DNA of 64,000 bases from SZUA-35 sp964351995 (GCA_964351995.1 CAYGQE010000010.1:62001-126000), one strand, 5' to 3'; positions 49,013-58,510 are shown, counted from the first letter of the stretch. The notes: a model not told the origin generated them from the letters alone. Numbers and translations: made by a program.

Positions 49013-49563
49013 CCGACGTCACCGATGAGGGCACCCCCGTTCGACTTTCATCCAAGCCAGACATCGCCAACGACCGTCGAGTCCTCGGCATCGTGCCGGG
49101 CAAGCCGGTAGCCGGTGAGCGCAAGGACCCAGCTGAGGACGACATGGTGATGGTCTGGCCACATCTGCTGGTTCGTCATGCCGTCGCTGCGATTGCCGTG
49201 CTGCTGCTCGTCCTGGTCATCTCGGTGTTCTTCGATGCTCCCCTTCGCGATGTGGCCAACCCGACCGTCACCCCCAACCCCGAGAAGGCGCCGTGGTACT
49301 TCGCAGCACTCCAAGAGCTGCTCGCCCACTTCCACCCGCTGGTTGCCGGCGTGCTCGTGCCGACCGCGATCATCATCGGTCTCGTTGCGCTCCCGTACAT
49401 CGACCGCAGCGTGTTCATCAAACCAGAACACCGCCGTGTTGCCGTCGCCACCTTCACGACATTCCTCGTGATCTTCGTCATCCTGACGCTCATCGGCTTT
49501 GCCTTCCGAGGACCCAACTGGGGATGGGTGTGGCCATGGCAGGAATGGCACGGCGAACTATGA
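49009..49563 (+). CDS. Cytochrome b, C-terminal subunit (subunit IV-like)
   Basis: A 184-residue three-helix protein with the Qo-site region PNPEKAPWYFAALQELLAHF, which replaces PEWY with the variant found in menaquinol-type bc complexes. Helices: VRHAVAAIAVLLLVLVISVF, HPLVAGVLVPTAIIIGLVAL and FTTFLVIFVILTLIGFAF. Split cytochrome b (b6 plus IV) points to a b6f-like or firmicute-like arrangement. ATGA overlaps link it to both neighbours. Confidence 0.9.
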   Translation: MTDVTDEGTPVRLSSKPDIANDRRVLGIVPGKPVAGERKDPAEDDMVMVWPHLLVRHAVAAIAVLLLVLVISVFFDAPLRDVANPTVTPNPEKAPWYFAALQELLAHFHPLVAGVLVPTAIIIGLVALPYIDRSVFIKPEHRRVAVATFTTFLVIFVILTLIGFAFRGPNWGWVWPWQEWHGEL

Positions 49564-50147
49564 CCTCTGAACGAAAGGACTCCGCCGTGACCGGTAGACC
49601 GTCGAGCAACGACACTGATCACCAAGCCATCCCAACCGCAGCCGAGGTGGCTGGTCGTCGCCAATTCCTGGTCAAGATGTGGGCCGCCGGTGGCAGTTTG
49701 CTCGCCGCAGCAGGTGCCTGGACGACGTGGGATCTGTTCCGTCCCCTTCCAACCGCCGGTTTCGGCGGCATCGTTCGTTCGCTGCTCCCGAGTGCGGTGC
49801 CTGAAACTGGCATCGTTGAAGTGCCGGCGGCTCGTGCCTACCTCACGAGGTTGGATGGCGAGATCGTCGCACTCTCGGAGAAGTGCACCCACCTGGGTTG
49901 CCGTGTGCCGTTCTGCGATTCCAGCGGGCGCTTCGAGTGCCCGTGCCACGGGTCGGTCTTCAACCGAGTCGGTGACTACATCGCCGGTCCGGCCCCTCGG
50001 GGCATGGATCGTTACCCCGTCGAGCTGGGCGATGACGGGTTGCTCTACATCAACACTGGCGAGTCCGAGAACGGCCCAGAGCCCGGCTTGCTCAACATCG
50101 ACGAACCGGCGACCGGCCCGATGTGTGCCGGGGAAGGTCACAGCTGA
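49560..50147 (+). CDS. Rieske [2Fe-2S] protein
   Basis: A 195-residue Rieske subunit. N-terminal membrane anchor preceded by an Arg pair (AGRRQFLVKMWAAGGSLLAA, Tat-like), then the cluster-binding motifs CTHLGCRVPF and CPCHGSVFN. It carries electrons from quinol at the Qo site to cytochrome c. ATG overlaps the subunit IV stop, and its own stop overlaps the next ATG by 1 bp. Confidence 0.93.
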   Translation: MTSERKDSAVTGRPSSNDTDHQAIPTAAEVAGRRQFLVKMWAAGGSLLAAAGAWTTWDLFRPLPTAGFGGIVRSLLPSAVPETGIVEVPAARAYLTRLDGEIVALSEKCTHLGCRVPFCDSSGRFECPCHGSVFNRVGDYIAGPAPRGMDRYPVELGDDGLLYINTGESENGPEPGLLNIDEPATGPMCAGEGHS

Positions 50148-50602
50148 TGCGCTACGACGAGGACATCGAACTCGAGGCCTCGACCAACCGCGTGATGATG
50201 ATCGGTTCCGTGCTGCTGATCGGGATGGCTCTGGTGTTTCCCCTGTATCGATGGGTCGAGCCGTCGGCTCGAGATGAGGCTCGCCAAATACAGATCGAGT
50301 CGCTGGCGGAAACGGGCCAGACCCTCTGGGGGTTCAACTGCTCGTCGTGTCACGGACTCAACGGTGAGGGTGGCGTGGGCCCGGCACTGAACTCCCAGCA
50401 GTTCCTCCAGGCAGCAACCGACGAGCAGACCGAACAGATCATTGCCGTTGGCGTTCCCGGCTCGCAGATGAGCGCCTACTCCCAGGATTTCGCCGGCCCA
50501 CTCACTTCAGAGCAGATCCGGGCGCTCGCCGTCTACATCCGTTCCTGGGAAGAGGACGCCCCTGACGTTCCCGACTGGCGAGAAGGCCAACCGGGCGGGT
50601 AG
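50147..50602 (+). CDS. Membrane-anchored cytochrome c
   Basis: A 151-residue protein with one N-terminal helix (VMMIGSVLLIGMALVFPLY) and a monoheme cytochrome c domain: CSSCHGLNGEGG, with distal Met in SQMSAYSQDF. It likely accepts electrons from the Rieske protein and hands them to CuA of the ba3 oxidase. Last gene of the operon; the convergent acetoacetyl-CoA synthetase gene ends 3 bp away. Confidence 0.9.
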   Translation: MRYDEDIELEASTNRVMMIGSVLLIGMALVFPLYRWVEPSARDEARQIQIESLAETGQTLWGFNCSSCHGLNGEGGVGPALNSQQFLQAATDEQTEQIIAVGVPGSQMSAYSQDFAGPLTSEQIRALAVYIRSWEEDAPDVPDWREGQPGG

Positions 50603-50605
50603 CGC

Positions 50606-52588
50606 TCAGTCGACCCCTGGACCGTTCAGCGAGAAGAGTCCGAGCGCCTCCGGGTTCGCCAGCGCCTCGATGTTCTTCACCGGGCGGCCGTGCACGACTT
50701 CGGTGACGGCCAGTTCGACGATCTTGCCGCTGCGCGTCCGAGGAATGTCGGCAACGGCCTGGATGATCGCGGGAACGTGACGAGGCGAGCACTTCGTCCG
50801 AAGCGCCGTCTTGATCGCCTTGGTGAGGTCGTCGGACAGCACCGCTGCGTCGGCCAAGCGGACGAACAGAATGATGCGCGTGTCGTTCTCCCACTCCTGG
50901 CCGATCGCGATCGCTTCGACGACCTCATCGAATTGCTCGACCACCCGGTAGATCTCGGCAGTGCCAATCCGGACACCAGATGAATTGAGCGTGGCGTCAG
51001 ATCGACCGTGGATGACCATGCCGCCACGCCCGGTCCACGAGGCGTAGTCGCCGTGGGCCCAGATGCGGCCCTGTACTCCGTGCTCGACGGCGTCTCCATC
51101 GAAGCGATCGAAGTACGCCGACCGGTAGCGCTCTCCATCGGCATCGTCCCAGAACTCGAGGGGCATCGAGGGGAACGGCACCGTGCACACGAGCTCACCC
51201 TTGCCACTGGCGAGCGGCTGACCATTGTCGTCGAAGACATCGGTGGCCATACCGAAGCACTTGCGCTGGATTTCACCGGCTACGACCGGCATCGTTGGGT
51301 CACCAGCGACCAGGCAACCGCACAGGTCGGTGCCCCCCGACATCGAGGCGAGATGGACGTTCGACTTGATCGCGTCGTACACCCAAGCGAACGCTTCATG
51401 GCTCAGCGGAGACCCGGTCGAGCAAACGGTCCGAACGTTGTTGAGATCGTGTGTCTCGATCGGTCGGAGGCTTTGCTTCATCGAAGCGTCCAGGTACTTC
51501 GCTGAGACGCCGAGGAGCGTGACATCGAGCTCATCGGCCAGATCGAACAGCGCAGCGGGTCGAGGATGTGTCGGGCTTCCGTCGAACACCACGATCGTGG
51601 CACCGGACCCCAAGCACCCAACCAACCAGTTCCACATCATCCAGCCGCAGGTCGTGAAGTAGAACACGGTGTCGCCAGGACCGATGTCGCAATGGAGTTG
51701 ATGCTCGCTGAGCAGCTTCAACAAGACACCACCAGAACGATGGACAATGCACTTGGGCTTTCCCGTCGTGCCCGACGAGTACAGAATGAAGAGCGGATGG
51801 TCGGCCGGGAGCGGTGCGTATTGCGCCGGTACGCCCGAGAACGAAGCAATTGCATCATCCCACAGCGTGGCGCCCTGCAGACCTCCGAGATCAGGGCGTT
51901 CGTCCAAGATGCCGACCACGAGCACCTGCTCGACAGAATCCAGTTGCGCTGCGATCTCGCCAAGACGCTCCAACAACGCAAAGGAGCGACCGTTGTAGGC
52001 GTAACCGTCAGCTGCGATCAGGACCTTCGGCGTGGTCTGACCAAACCGGTCGACCACGCCGTCGACGCCGAAGTCGCACGAGGTCGATGTGAACACCGCC
52101 CCGATGGAAGCGGCAGCGAGAAAGCCAACGATGGTCTCGCGGACATGGGGCATCCACGCCGCGATGCGGTCGCCCGGCACCACGCCGACCGAACGCATCC
52201 ATGCGGCCATGGCTGCGACGTCGGCTCGCAACTCGGCCCACGATGTCTCGCGCTCGAAACCGTCTTCGCGTCGTTCGATGATGGCGTCCCTCTGGGCCCC
52301 CGCTCGCTCCGCAAGCAGGTTCTCTGCAACGTTCAGCGTGGCGTCGGGCAGGAAGCGCCACTTCCAGAACTCGTCGGCCTCTTCGACCAACCGCTCCCCT
52401 TGCTCGCCGATCACACCGCTCCAGTCCCACACCGATCGCCAGAATGCACCCGGTTCGCTGACCGACCACTGCCAGAGCTCGGAACTGTCACCTGTGTGCG
52501 GCGCATGTGCCCGGCGAAACGCGTCGAGCCGAGTGCCCGCAATCTGCTCCGCCGTCGGCTGCCAGAGGACCGGAGATTCATCAGACAT
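50606..52588 (-). CDS. aacS: Acetoacetate-CoA ligase
   Basis: A 660-residue adenylate-forming enzyme making acetoacetyl-CoA from acetoacetate, CoA and ATP. N-terminal ACS-type lid (FWRSVWDWSGVIGEQ), AMP-binding motif LYSSGTTGKPKCIVH, TTCGWMMWNWLVGCL, MSGGTDLCGCLVAGDP, and the C-terminal lysine region IPRTRSGKIVELAV, as in AacS. Length and motifs favour acetoacetate over acetate. GAGG lies 7 nt before the ATG. It follows the thioesterase-like gene by 9 bp. Confidence 0.92.
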   Translation of the reverse strand: MSDESPVLWQPTAEQIAGTRLDAFRRAHAPHTGDSSELWQWSVSEPGAFWRSVWDWSGVIGEQGERLVEEADEFWKWRFLPDATLNVAENLLAERAGAQRDAIIERREDGFERETSWAELRADVAAMAAWMRSVGVVPGDRIAAWMPHVRETIVGFLAAASIGAVFTSTSCDFGVDGVVDRFGQTTPKVLIAADGYAYNGRSFALLERLGEIAAQLDSVEQVLVVGILDERPDLGGLQGATLWDDAIASFSGVPAQYAPLPADHPLFILYSSGTTGKPKCIVHRSGGVLLKLLSEHQLHCDIGPGDTVFYFTTCGWMMWNWLVGCLGSGATIVVFDGSPTHPRPAALFDLADELDVTLLGVSAKYLDASMKQSLRPIETHDLNNVRTVCSTGSPLSHEAFAWVYDAIKSNVHLASMSGGTDLCGCLVAGDPTMPVVAGEIQRKCFGMATDVFDDNGQPLASGKGELVCTVPFPSMPLEFWDDADGERYRSAYFDRFDGDAVEHGVQGRIWAHGDYASWTGRGGMVIHGRSDATLNSSGVRIGTAEIYRVVEQFDEVVEAIAIGQEWENDTRIILFVRLADAAVLSDDLTKAIKTALRTKCSPRHVPAIIQAVADIPRTRSGKIVELAVTEVVHGRPVKNIEALANPEALGLFSLNGPGVD

Positions 52589-52597
52589 TGCGTTGCC

Positions 52598-53020
52598 TCA
52601 CTTGGGAAGGACGTAGGTGCCTTGGCACACCGCCGTCGGCCTGTCGGGATCATCGGTGTACACCACCACCGAGCCGACGATGTTCTTCTTGCCGACCGAG
52701 TGCAGATCAGCGCGAGCGTTCAGCACCGAGCCAACGGCAGGGCGAACGAAACGAATCGACAATTCGCTGGTGAGTGCCATGGCCTCGAGACCCACGGCCC
52801 CGAACACTGCGTACCAGAGCGCGAGGTCAGCGATACCGAACTGGGTCGGCCCGGAGATGAAGCCACCCGGGCGGATCGATGCCGGCGAGACCTCCATGCG
52901 GGTGACCACGTGACGACCAGAGATCTCCGAGCAGACGGCCGCCGGAGCGTCAGCCCATTGCTCGGCAACGAACGCTCGGACCGAATCGACATCAACACCA
53001 GGGGCAGCGGGGACAAGCAC
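52598..53020 (-). CDS. PaaI-type hotdog-fold thioesterase-like protein
   Basis: A 140-residue hotdog protein: RPGGFISGPTQFGIADLALW for the central helix, MALTSELSIRFVRPAVGSVL for the active-site strand, and a C-terminal VVVYTDDPDRPTAVCQGTYV. It probably hydrolyses acyl-CoA. The GTG start is supported by TAGGTT 7 nt upstream. It heads an operon with aacS, suggesting a role in acyl- or ketone-body CoA balance. Confidence 0.82.
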   Translation of the reverse strand: MLVPAAPGVDVDSVRAFVAEQWADAPAAVCSEISGRHVVTRMEVSPASIRPGGFISGPTQFGIADLALWYAVFGAVGLEAMALTSELSIRFVRPAVGSVLNARADLHSVGKKNIVGSVVVYTDDPDRPTAVCQGTYVLPK

Positions 53021-53027
53021 GACCGCA

Positions 53028-53033
53028 AACCTA
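53028..53033 (-). promoter_or_regulatory. Leaderless-type -10 box (TAGGTT)
   Basis: TAGGTT on the minus strand, 7 nt before the GTG at 53020. Confidence 0.45.
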
Positions 53034-53080
53034 GTGATCGATGATGCGGGCCACCAGCACGCAACCAGAGTGTGTTCCGG

Positions 53081-55174
53081 TCAGACCGTTTCGAGCTCCA
53101 TCAACAGCACGGATTCGGCGTGCAGCACCGGCGGCTGCAGACCCGAAGCCATCAACTGCCGGCCCGAGAGCTGAAGCTCATCGAGCCCCATCCACGCCGG
53201 CCGAGCCCGACCGAATTCATCGGCCGAGTCGAGGTCGTCCAGCAGCCGAATTCGGTAGCGAGCATCAGGGTCGAGGCCTGCAAACCGCATCGGCAATGGC
53301 ACGGTGGTGATGCTCGGCGTCAGCTGCACATACGCCATGACCGCCCTTGTGCGGTCGCTGGCAACGACACCATGCACGATGGCAGACGGGTCATCGTGAT
53401 CGACCCGGACAACATCGCCGCCGTGCAGGAGTGGTCGCAGTCGCTTGTACAGGGCGATCGCTGCCGCAACTCGGACCCGGCCCGCCGCATCGGCGTCCAG
53501 GAGATTCCACTCGATCCCAAGAGAACCGAACAGCGCAGTGGCGGTGCGGAATCCAAGACTCTGGACTCGGTGCGTCGTGTGAGCCCGGGGCGGACCGATG
53601 TGGGAACCCATGACTTCTGGAGGGAACAACATCGTGAAGCCACGCTGGATCGCCTGACGCTCGAGCGCATCGTTGCAGTCAGAAGTCCATACCCGGTCGG
53701 TGCGACGCAAGATCTCGAGATCCACACGCCCGCCACCAGATGCACAGCTCTCGATCTCTACCTCGGGGTGGGCGGCTCGAATCCGATCGAGCAATCCGTA
53801 CACGCCAACAACATGGCCGTGCGCGCCTGGCCTCCCCTCATGGGAGGCCTGCACGAAGTCGCGATTCATGTCCCACTTGATGTACGAAATCGCATACTCG
53901 CTGAGCAAGGCGTCGATCCGTTCGAAGAGGTAGTCACAGACGTCTGCTCGCCCGCAGTCCAGGACGAGTTGGTGCCGCCCGAGGAGCGGTGCATACCCCG
54001 CAGTGGTGAGGGTCCAATCCGGGTGCTCCCGGTAGAGGTCAGAGTCGGGATTGACCATCTCGGGCTCGAACCACAGGCCGAACTCCATGCCGAGGCCCGT
54101 GACGTGATCCACGATGGGATCGAGACCGTCTGGCCAGACGTCATCGCTGACCCGCCAATCGCCGAGGCCCTTGGTGTCGTTGCGTCGGCTCCCGAACCAA
54201 CCGTCGTCCAACACGAACCGTTCGGCGCCGACCTCAGACCCTGCGTCGGCCAGCGCCTCGAGCGTGGCGAGATCATGGTTGAAATACACCGCCTCCCACG
54301 TGTTCAAGATGACCTTGCGTTCACCCTTCAGAGCGTTCTCGGCTCGCACGTGGCGATGGAAACGCTGGCTCGACGGTGTCAGGCCTGCCTGACTCGGAGA
54401 AATCACGACGTCGGGCGTGGTGTAAGACGCACCACTGCCGAGGACGACTTCGCCCGGCGAGAGCAGCTCGCCAACCTGGATGTGTTTCCGTCCGTCGGTG
54501 AGACACTCGGCGGCGAGCTCGTAGTTTCCGCTCCACGCAAGTTGGACGCCCCAGACGTCACCGCCGTCTTCGCTGAAGCCGGATGAGCCGACGAAGATGG
54601 CGGGCAGCTGATCGTGAGACGTTCTTCCCCGTCGGTTCTCGATGACCGACAGGCCATCGAAGTCGTGACGACGAGGCTGGAACTCTTTGCACCAGCGACC
54701 AGTGAAGCTCAGCAACTCGGCTGCATGCGGGGGCATCGGGATTGACGCCGACAATCGGACGACGCTGTAGTCAGTCGCTCCCCTGTTGGTGAGCGTCATT
54801 GACCCAACGACCGTCTCGGCCTCGGTCACGCGCAGCTCGATCACCAGGTTCAGTTCTGCAACCAGATCTACGAGTTCGAAGCGAGCGCAATCATCGCTGA
54901 TGTCCGCCGCTGTGCGGGTGAAGACCGGGGCCCAGGCCGACCCATCTGGTCGATGACCGACGAGTCCGGGCCGACCGAGGAATCCACTGCCGTTCTCGGT
55001 GAGGACACCAATCGGAGCCGGGGCGTCAAGCGTGGCGTGAGCGACGGGCAACGCCAGCGCCACCGGATCGAACCCATCGATGGCGGCCCCGATGTGGGCG
55101 ATCGACGGCATGGGGAAGCCGAGATCGAGGACGACTGCGGTAGCACCGCGCTTGAGCGTGACGACAGACGACAT
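53081..55174 (-). CDS. GH36 alpha-galactosidase
   Basis: A 697-residue glycoside hydrolase family 36 enzyme. N-terminal beta-sandwich, central TIM barrel with FVLDDGWFGSRRND, GLWFEPEMVNPDSDLY, the nucleophile in YIKWDMNRD, and the acid/base Asp in WTSDCNDALER after the ESCASGGGRVDLE signature. It removes terminal alpha-galactosyl residues; a GalNAc specificity is conceivable given nagA nearby. No signal peptide, so it acts in the cytoplasm on sugars imported by the adjacent ABC transporter. GGAG precedes the ATG by 8 nt. Confidence 0.92.
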   Translation of the reverse strand: MSSVVTLKRGATAVVLDLGFPMPSIAHIGAAIDGFDPVALALPVAHATLDAPAPIGVLTENGSGFLGRPGLVGHRPDGSAWAPVFTRTAADISDDCARFELVDLVAELNLVIELRVTEAETVVGSMTLTNRGATDYSVVRLSASIPMPPHAAELLSFTGRWCKEFQPRRHDFDGLSVIENRRGRTSHDQLPAIFVGSSGFSEDGGDVWGVQLAWSGNYELAAECLTDGRKHIQVGELLSPGEVVLGSGASYTTPDVVISPSQAGLTPSSQRFHRHVRAENALKGERKVILNTWEAVYFNHDLATLEALADAGSEVGAERFVLDDGWFGSRRNDTKGLGDWRVSDDVWPDGLDPIVDHVTGLGMEFGLWFEPEMVNPDSDLYREHPDWTLTTAGYAPLLGRHQLVLDCGRADVCDYLFERIDALLSEYAISYIKWDMNRDFVQASHEGRPGAHGHVVGVYGLLDRIRAAHPEVEIESCASGGGRVDLEILRRTDRVWTSDCNDALERQAIQRGFTMLFPPEVMGSHIGPPRAHTTHRVQSLGFRTATALFGSLGIEWNLLDADAAGRVRVAAAIALYKRLRPLLHGGDVVRVDHDDPSAIVHGVVASDRTRAVMAYVQLTPSITTVPLPMRFAGLDPDARYRIRLLDDLDSADEFGRARPAWMGLDELQLSGRQLMASGLQPPVLHAESVLLMELETV

Positions 55175-55211
55175 GACAGAAACTCCGAGGTGGGAAGAGG
55201 GTGCTCGGGCC

Positions 55212-56102
55212 TCAGCCCTTGTTGGCACCGAGGGTGAGACCGGCGATGAAGTGCTTCTGCAGAGCGAAGTACACCGCAATGGTCGGGATCGCCACGTAGA
55301 CAGATGCCGCAGCGATCAAATTGTCATCGGTGAAGAACTCGCCGCCGAGGTTGGCGAGCGACGACGTGATCGGTCGGTCCGCACCTTGCTGTTCGAGGAC
55401 CACCGCCCAGAAGAAGTCGTTGTAGATCCACGTGAACTCGAGCGTGGCCAGCGCAGCCAGCGCCGGCCGCGTGAGCGGCATGATGATGTGTCGATAGGTG
55501 ACCCACACGCTGGCGCCGTCGACCACGGCGGCTTCGTTGAGTTCCTTGGGCAGGAGCTTCATGTAGTTGCTCAGCACAAACGTGCAGAAGCCACTTTGGA
55601 ATGCCACGTGGATGAGTATCAAACCCCACGTCGAGCCGTTCAACCGACCGGAATTCGACAGGAACTCTGGCAACGGAACTCGGTTGTACATCTGGAACAG
55701 CGGCTGGATGATGATCTGCTGCGGCAACAAGTTGCCGGCGGTGAACAGCACCAGGAAGCCGATGTTGAATCGCCAGCTGTATCGACTAGCGGCGAATGCC
55801 ACCATCGACGAGAAGAACAGCGTCAGCGCCAGGGCAGGGACGAGGATCAGCAGCGTGTTCCAGTAGCGCCCAAGGATGTCGCCCTGCGACCACGCGTTGC
55901 GGTAGTTGTCGAGGGTGAAGGTGTCGGGCACCGACAGATAGCCATCCTGCACCGTTTCGGCGAACGGCCGGAACGAGGCGTACATCGCCCCAAGGATTGG
56001 CACGAGCCAAACGATGCCGGTGAGAATGAGAAACAGGTGCAAGAAGACGCGAGCCGGGGTGAGCTTCTTCTTCTTGGAGCCGGCGACGGTGGTAGCGGCC
56101 AT
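55212..56102 (-). CDS. Carbohydrate ABC transporter permease, MalG type
   Basis: A 296-residue permease with six helices. The N-terminus is Lys-rich (SKKKKLTPARVFLH), and the EAA loop reads NEAAVVDGASVWVTYRHIIM then PLTRP. The C-terminus ends AGLTLGANKG as in MalG proteins. It pairs with the MalF-type permease whose stop it overlaps, and with the binding protein. No ATPase gene is in the cluster; a shared MsiK-like ATPase elsewhere is likely, as common in actinobacteria. Confidence 0.92.
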   Translation of the reverse strand: MAATTVAGSKKKKLTPARVFLHLFLILTGIVWLVPILGAMYASFRPFAETVQDGYLSVPDTFTLDNYRNAWSQGDILGRYWNTLLILVPALALTLFFSSMVAFAASRYSWRFNIGFLVLFTAGNLLPQQIIIQPLFQMYNRVPLPEFLSNSGRLNGSTWGLILIHVAFQSGFCTFVLSNYMKLLPKELNEAAVVDGASVWVTYRHIIMPLTRPALAALATLEFTWIYNDFFWAVVLEQQGADRPITSSLANLGGEFFTDDNLIAAASVYVAIPTIAVYFALQKHFIAGLTLGANKG

Positions 56103-57100
56103 CAGACATCACTCTCTCGGAAGTGGTTGGTCACGTACCAGATCACGAAACCGAGGCAGAGCAAGAAGAGCAGTACGGCGTACGCCGAACCTCGACCGAC
56201 GTTGCCACCGCCTTCGCCGAGCAGGTTGTTTGTCGTGAGAATCGACAACACCTGGGTCCGACGAGGCGTGTTGAGCACGTAGATGATGTCGAAGGCTCGC
56301 AACGCTTCGATCACGGTGATGACCGCAACCACGACGTTGATCGGCTTGAGCGTCGGGAACAGCACGTGGCGGAAGGCCTGCCACTCATTGCAGCCGTCGA
56401 GGGCGGCCGACTCTCGCAGCGCCATGTCCACGCTCTTCATGCCAGCGAGGTAGAGCACCATGATGTAACCGGCGTGGCGCCACGCAATGGCCACGAGAAT
56501 GGCGATGAAGTTCTTGGACACGCCCAAGTTGTCACCGAAAGCGATCAGGTAGTCCTGGTTGCCGAGCCAGTTGATCCCGGCCCCTCCGCCGAAGAGCTCG
56601 GTGGCCAGGCCGTTCTCGGTCGAGTAGATCACGCTCTGCCACATGAAACCGACAACAGCGAGCGACAGCACGACGGGCAGGTAGAACACGCTCTGATAGA
56701 TGCGTGAACCCTTGAGGTTCTTGTCAAGCAGGTAGGCCAGCAACATCCCGAAGAGGGTGGGGCCGAAGAACAGGAAGATGAGCAGCACGAGATTGTTCAG
56801 CGCAGCCTGGAAGAAGTCACGCTCGAAGACGGTGAAGATCTGCTCGTAGTTGAGCAGACCCACGAAGCTGATCGTGTCGAACCGGATCCCGTTCCAGTCA
56901 GTGAACGAGAAGAAGATCGACGCAATGGTGGGAACCCACACCAGCAGAACATGCAAAGTGGTCGGGATCGCCACCATCAAAAAGAAGACAGTGCGATCCC
57001 GACCACTCAATGACATGGGCCGCTTCCGCCGACGCGGAGCCTTGCCTGCAGCTCTTTTGCTGGTGTCAGGAGTACTCGTTGTTGGGGTTGCGGTTGCCAT
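56102..57100 (-). CDS. Carbohydrate ABC transporter permease, MalF type
   Basis: A 332-residue permease with six helices after a basic N-terminus (APRRRKRPMSLSGRDR). Helices include TVFFLMVAIPTTLHVLLVW and LVLLIFLFFGPTLFGMLLAY; the EAA loop is ESAALDGCNEWQAFRHVLFP. Start lies 11 bp after the binding-protein stop; the stop overlaps the MalG-type start. It forms the membrane channel with that partner. Confidence 0.92.
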   Translation of the reverse strand: MATATPTTSTPDTSKRAAGKAPRRRKRPMSLSGRDRTVFFLMVAIPTTLHVLLVWVPTIASIFFSFTDWNGIRFDTISFVGLLNYEQIFTVFERDFFQAALNNLVLLIFLFFGPTLFGMLLAYLLDKNLKGSRIYQSVFYLPVVLSLAVVGFMWQSVIYSTENGLATELFGGGAGINWLGNQDYLIAFGDNLGVSKNFIAILVAIAWRHAGYIMVLYLAGMKSVDMALRESAALDGCNEWQAFRHVLFPTLKPINVVVAVITVIEALRAFDIIYVLNTPRRTQVLSILTTNNLLGEGGGNVGRGSAYAVLLFLLCLGFVIWYVTNHFRESDV

Positions 57101-57111
57101 GTTCAGTTAGC

Positions 57112-58476
57112 TCACTCGCCGCCGAGGAGAACCTCGGCTTGTGACTGCATGTCCTCCAAGATCGAATCGATCTGTGAGGGGTCTGCGAGGAAGTCTGCAA
57201 TACGAGGACCAGCCACGCCAGAAGCGAAGTCGGGGCTCGTGTCGCGGTCGAGGAACTGGGTGACGAACTTGGCGTTCTGCACGGTCTCGAACGTCTTGTT
57301 CTGCAGATCGCTCCACACCGAGGTGTCGACCGATCCAGAAGGCGCTACGACCGACGGATCCTCGGAGAGGTACGCGTCCTGGGCGGTGCCGGTGCCGAAG
57401 TGGTAGAGCATTTCCTTGGCGGCCTGCTCATTGGCGGGGCTCGCGGCCATCATCCAACCGTCGATGGGCGCTTCGACGACTTCGGTGCCGAACTCGGGGT
57501 TGATCTCCGGGAACGGGAAGAAGTCGAGATCTTCGATCTCGTCCTCGGGGAACTGGCCACCAACGAAGGTGCCGATGGTCATCATGCCGGCTTCTTTGTT
57601 GACCAGAGCGGCCGCAGCCTCTTCCCAGGTGCGACCGTTGGGGTCGGGCTGGTGGGTCGGAAGGAGCGACTCCCAAGTCGTGAAGACTTCCTTGACCTTG
57701 GGGTCGGTCCAGGACTCACGGCCGGCCATGAGGTCGACGTGGAACTGGTAACCGTTGATGCGGAAGTTGAGCTGATCGAAGGTGCCCATTGCTGGCCAGA
57801 AGCCGTCATTGGCGAACGCAAACGGCGTGAGGCCTTCTGCTTCCATCTGTCCGGCGAGGGTGACGAGCTCGTCGAGGGTGCCGGGGATTTCCCAGCCGTT
57901 GTCGGCGAAGAGGCTCTTGCGGTAGCAGACACCCCACACGTAGTACGACCAAGGCACGAAGTACTGGTTGCCGTCGAGGCCGGTCGATGCGGTCTTGAAG
58001 CCGTCGGAGAGTTCGTCGTTGAGACCAGCGTCCCAAACATCGTTGATCTGGCCGAGCAGGCCCTGCGCAGCGAAGAACTGCATACGGAAGCCGGCGAACC
58101 ACGGAACGATGTCGTCGGGGTTCTGGAGGTAGGTGGAGATGTTTTCCTGGAACGTGTTGTGATCGACCTCGTTGATCGAGGAGACGATGTCACCGTTCGG
58201 GATGGCGGCGACCGCAGCGGCAAGGCCGGCCTGCGGAAGCTCGTTGGAGTAGTTCGACCCGATGCTGAGATCACCGGTGGCGGTGCCGAGCTCGAAGCCG
58301 TCGCCGCCTTCTCCGGCGCCGGTCTCCTCGGAGTCGTCGCCACCACAGGCAGCGAGGACGGCGGGGAAGGCAGCGATGCCGGCGACGCCAGCAGCGCCCT
58401 TCAGCATCGAGCGGCGGGGCATTGCGAATCCGACCTTGGACGGACTCGGAGACTGAGGCAGGCTCAGTTCAGACAT
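57112..58476 (-). CDS. Sugar-binding lipoprotein of ABC transporter
   Basis: A 454-residue family 1 solute-binding protein. Twin-arginine-like signal (MPRRSMLKGAAGVAGIAAFP) with lipobox VLAAC, a Gly/Glu-rich linker, then the SBP fold (NTFQENISTYLQNPDDIVPW; YYVWGVCYRKSLFADNGWEI; EAGMMTIGTFVGGQFPEDE; PIDGWMMAASPAN). AGGGAG precedes the ATG at 58476; the long open frame upstream is not used. It captures an oligosaccharide or galactoside outside the cell. First gene of the operon with both permeases and the GH36 enzyme. Confidence 0.93.
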   Translation of the reverse strand: MSELSLPQSPSPSKVGFAMPRRSMLKGAAGVAGIAAFPAVLAACGGDDSEETGAGEGGDGFELGTATGDLSIGSNYSNELPQAGLAAAVAAIPNGDIVSSINEVDHNTFQENISTYLQNPDDIVPWFAGFRMQFFAAQGLLGQINDVWDAGLNDELSDGFKTASTGLDGNQYFVPWSYYVWGVCYRKSLFADNGWEIPGTLDELVTLAGQMEAEGLTPFAFANDGFWPAMGTFDQLNFRINGYQFHVDLMAGRESWTDPKVKEVFTTWESLLPTHQPDPNGRTWEEAAAALVNKEAGMMTIGTFVGGQFPEDEIEDLDFFPFPEINPEFGTEVVEAPIDGWMMAASPANEQAAKEMLYHFGTGTAQDAYLSEDPSVVAPSGSVDTSVWSDLQNKTFETVQNAKFVTQFLDRDTSPDFASGVAGPRIADFLADPSQIDSILEDMQSQAEVLLGGE

Positions 58477-58495
58477 GTTTTCTCCCTTTGGTTTC

Positions 58496-58510
58496 CCCGC
58501 AACGTGCGGG
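58496..58510 (-). promoter_or_regulatory. Leader hairpin before the binding-protein gene
   Basis: CCCGCA-CGT-TGCGGG on the minus strand lies about 20 nt upstream of the ATG and just before the ribosome-binding site. It may stabilise the mRNA or gate translation. Confidence 0.35.

Noticed and set aside
53072..54586. 504-codon plus-strand frame inside the GH36 gene
   Set aside because: Antisense frame to a well-conserved glycosidase; long antisense frames are expected at this GC content.
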